Positions 6,191-7,039 of a stretch of 7,039 nucleotides of DNA are shown piece after piece (positions within the stretch are counted from its first letter, which is position 1; each line of letters starts with the position of its first letter). The notes beneath the pieces are model-generated. The model was not told the origin of the DNA and made no database searches. It saw only the letters and a program-made list of their open reading frames with translations. The translations under genes were made by a program, and so were the position numbers. Source of the stretch: an uncultured Pelagibacteraceae bacterium (GTDB lineage Bacteria > Pseudomonadota > Alphaproteobacteria > Pelagibacterales > Pelagibacteraceae); the NCBI GenBank assembly GCA_902557585.1, contig CACEBA010000024.1:1-7039 (forward strand), written 5' to 3'.

Positions 6191-7039
6191 AAATAAAAAT
6201 AAAAATAAAAAAAAACAAAAACCTAAATTTCAAACCTTTCAAGAGACTATTATAAATCTTCAAAAATTTTGGAGTAAACAAGGATGCATTATTCTCCAAC
6301 CATATGATATAGAAGTTGGAGCTGGTACTTTCCATCCTGCTACGACTCTTAGATCGTTGGGTACTAAACCTTGGAAAGCTGCTTATGTTCAACCATCAAG
6401 AAGACCAACTGATGGTAGATATGGTGAAAATCCGAATAGACTTCAACATTATTATCAGTTTCAAGTTTTGATTAAACCTTCTCCTGAAAATATAAAAAGG
6501 CTGTATCTAAATAGTCTTACTACAATTGGAATTCATCACAATGATCATGATATCAGATTTGTAGAAGATGACTGGGAAAGTCCTACATTAGGCGCAGCTG
6601 GTTTAGGTTGGGAAGTTTGGTGCGATGGAATGGAGATTACTCAATTTACCTATTTTCAACAAATGGCAGGTTATGAATGCAAACCAGTGTCAGTAGAAAT
6701 AACTTATGGTTTAGAGAGGATCTGCATGTTTACCCAACAACAAAAAAATGTTTATGATTTGTTGTGGAATGATGAGAATGTAAAATATAGAGAGGTTTTT
6801 CATCAAGCTGAAAAAGAGTTTTCTGCCTACAATTTTGAGCACGCAAATGTTGAAAAATTATTTAAAATGTTTGAAATGCATGAGTCAGAGGCAAAATCAT
6901 TAGTTGAAAAAAAGATTTCACTACCTGCGTATGATCAATGTTTAAAAGCAAGCCATGTGTTTAATGTTTTAGATGCCAGGGGAGCAATAAGTGTCGCGCA
7001 AAGAGCAGGTTACATTGGAAGAATTCGTGATATTACTAA
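6180..7039 (+). CDS. glyQ: Glycine--tRNA ligase alpha subunit, 3'-truncated by window edge
   Basis: Catalytic alpha subunit of the bacterial alpha2beta2 glycyl-tRNA synthetase, which activates glycine with ATP; the beta subunit (glyS) is expected just downstream. Visible: [22 protein letters not shown] (20-41), [14 protein letters not shown] (45-58), [20 protein letters not shown] (67-86), [16 protein letters not shown] (87-102), [23 protein letters not shown] (125-147), [12 protein letters not shown] (150-161), [12 protein letters not shown] (173-184), and [30 protein letters not shown] (257-286), the family's conserved C-terminal segment. The frame is open to the last base. Members usually continue about 20 more residues, so the end is close. 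The ATG at 6180, inside the peptidase gene, is the only start upstream of the conserved core. It gives a 16-residue tail rich in Lys and Asn ([14 protein letters not shown]), encoded by a TAAAAA tandem repeat. A GAGAGG lies 16 bases upstream of the ATG, further than normal for a Shine-Dalgarno. Overlap with the preceding gene suggests translational coupling. Confidence 0.97.
   Translation, partial: MVSKNKNKNKKKQKPKFQTFQETIINLQKFWSKQGCIILQPYDIEVGAGTFHPATTLRSLGTKPWKAAYVQPSRRPTDGRYGENPNRLQHYYQFQVLIKPSPENIKRLYLNSLTTIGIHHNDHDIRFVEDDWESPTLGAAGLGWEVWCDGMEITQFTYFQQMAGYECKPVSVEITYGLERICMFTQQQKNVYDLLWNDENVKYREVFHQAEKEFSAYNFEHANVEKLFKMFEMHESEAKSLVEKKISLPAYDQCLKASHVFNVLDARGAISVAQRAGYIGRIRDIT
6188..6211 (+). 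repeat. Four tandem copies of TAAAAA at the peptidase/glyQ junction
   Basis: TAAAAA repeats perfectly at 6188, 6194, 6200 and 6206, and the A run of the last copy extends to 6215 (nine A). In the peptidase frame every copy begins with TAA, so the first is the stop and three more stops follow. In the glyQ frame the same bases read as alternating Asn and Lys codons. Gain or loss of one copy would change GlyQ by two residues without a frameshift. Confidence 0.9.

Noticed and set aside
6123..6392. An 89-codon minus-strand frame across the peptidase/glyQ junction
   Set aside because: It is antisense to two real genes. Its Phe/Ile-rich middle is just the reverse of the A-rich TAAAAA repeat and not a true membrane segment.

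Overview
The window is a compact, very AT-rich stretch of bacterial chromosome. It has seven protein genes, no RNA genes and only about 150 non-coding bases. Low GC, lysine/asparagine-rich proteins, 4-11 bp gene overlaps and alphaproteobacterial-type sequences (IspA, DXS, PdxH, GlyQ, and an S49 peptidase next to glyQ) point to a streamlined marine alphaproteobacterium, most likely of the SAR11/Pelagibacterales group. That assignment comes from reading the proteins, not from a database search.

Layout: (1) 1-2513, plus strand: the 3' two-thirds of ispA (farnesyl diphosphate synthase type), overlapping by ATGA with a complete dxs. (2) 2520-3602, minus strand: aroC, convergent with dxs across 6 bp. 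(3) 3636-4262, plus strand: pdxH, divergent from aroC across 33 bp. (4) 4259-5272, minus strand: ispB-type long-chain polyprenyl diphosphate synthase, overlapping pdxH tail-to-tail by 4 bp. (5) 5273-5386: a 114-bp divergent intergenic region with a striking inverted repeat at its centre that looks like two opposed promoters. (6) 5387-7039, plus strand: an S49 peptidase overlapping by 11 bp with glyQ, which runs off the window about 20 codons before its usual end.

Metabolic logic: DXS makes DXP, the entry to MEP-pathway isoprenoids and also a precursor for pyridoxal phosphate and thiamine. IspA builds the C15 allylic primer and IspB extends such primers to the quinone tail. AroC makes chorismate, the source of the quinone ring as well as of aromatic amino acids and folate. 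PdxH finishes pyridoxal phosphate. The window is therefore enriched for isoprenoid/quinone and cofactor synthesis, with a protease/glycyl-tRNA synthetase unit beside it.

I see no mobile element, CRISPR array, tRNA, rRNA, riboswitch or evident horizontally acquired gene, and no new multi-gene system. The most interesting signals are small: the centred inverted repeat between ispB and the peptidase gene, a TAAAAA tandem repeat shared by the peptidase stop and the GlyQ N-terminus, the TATATTATATA element between aroC and pdxH, and a relatively GC-rich hairpin at the pdxH/ispB tail overlap.
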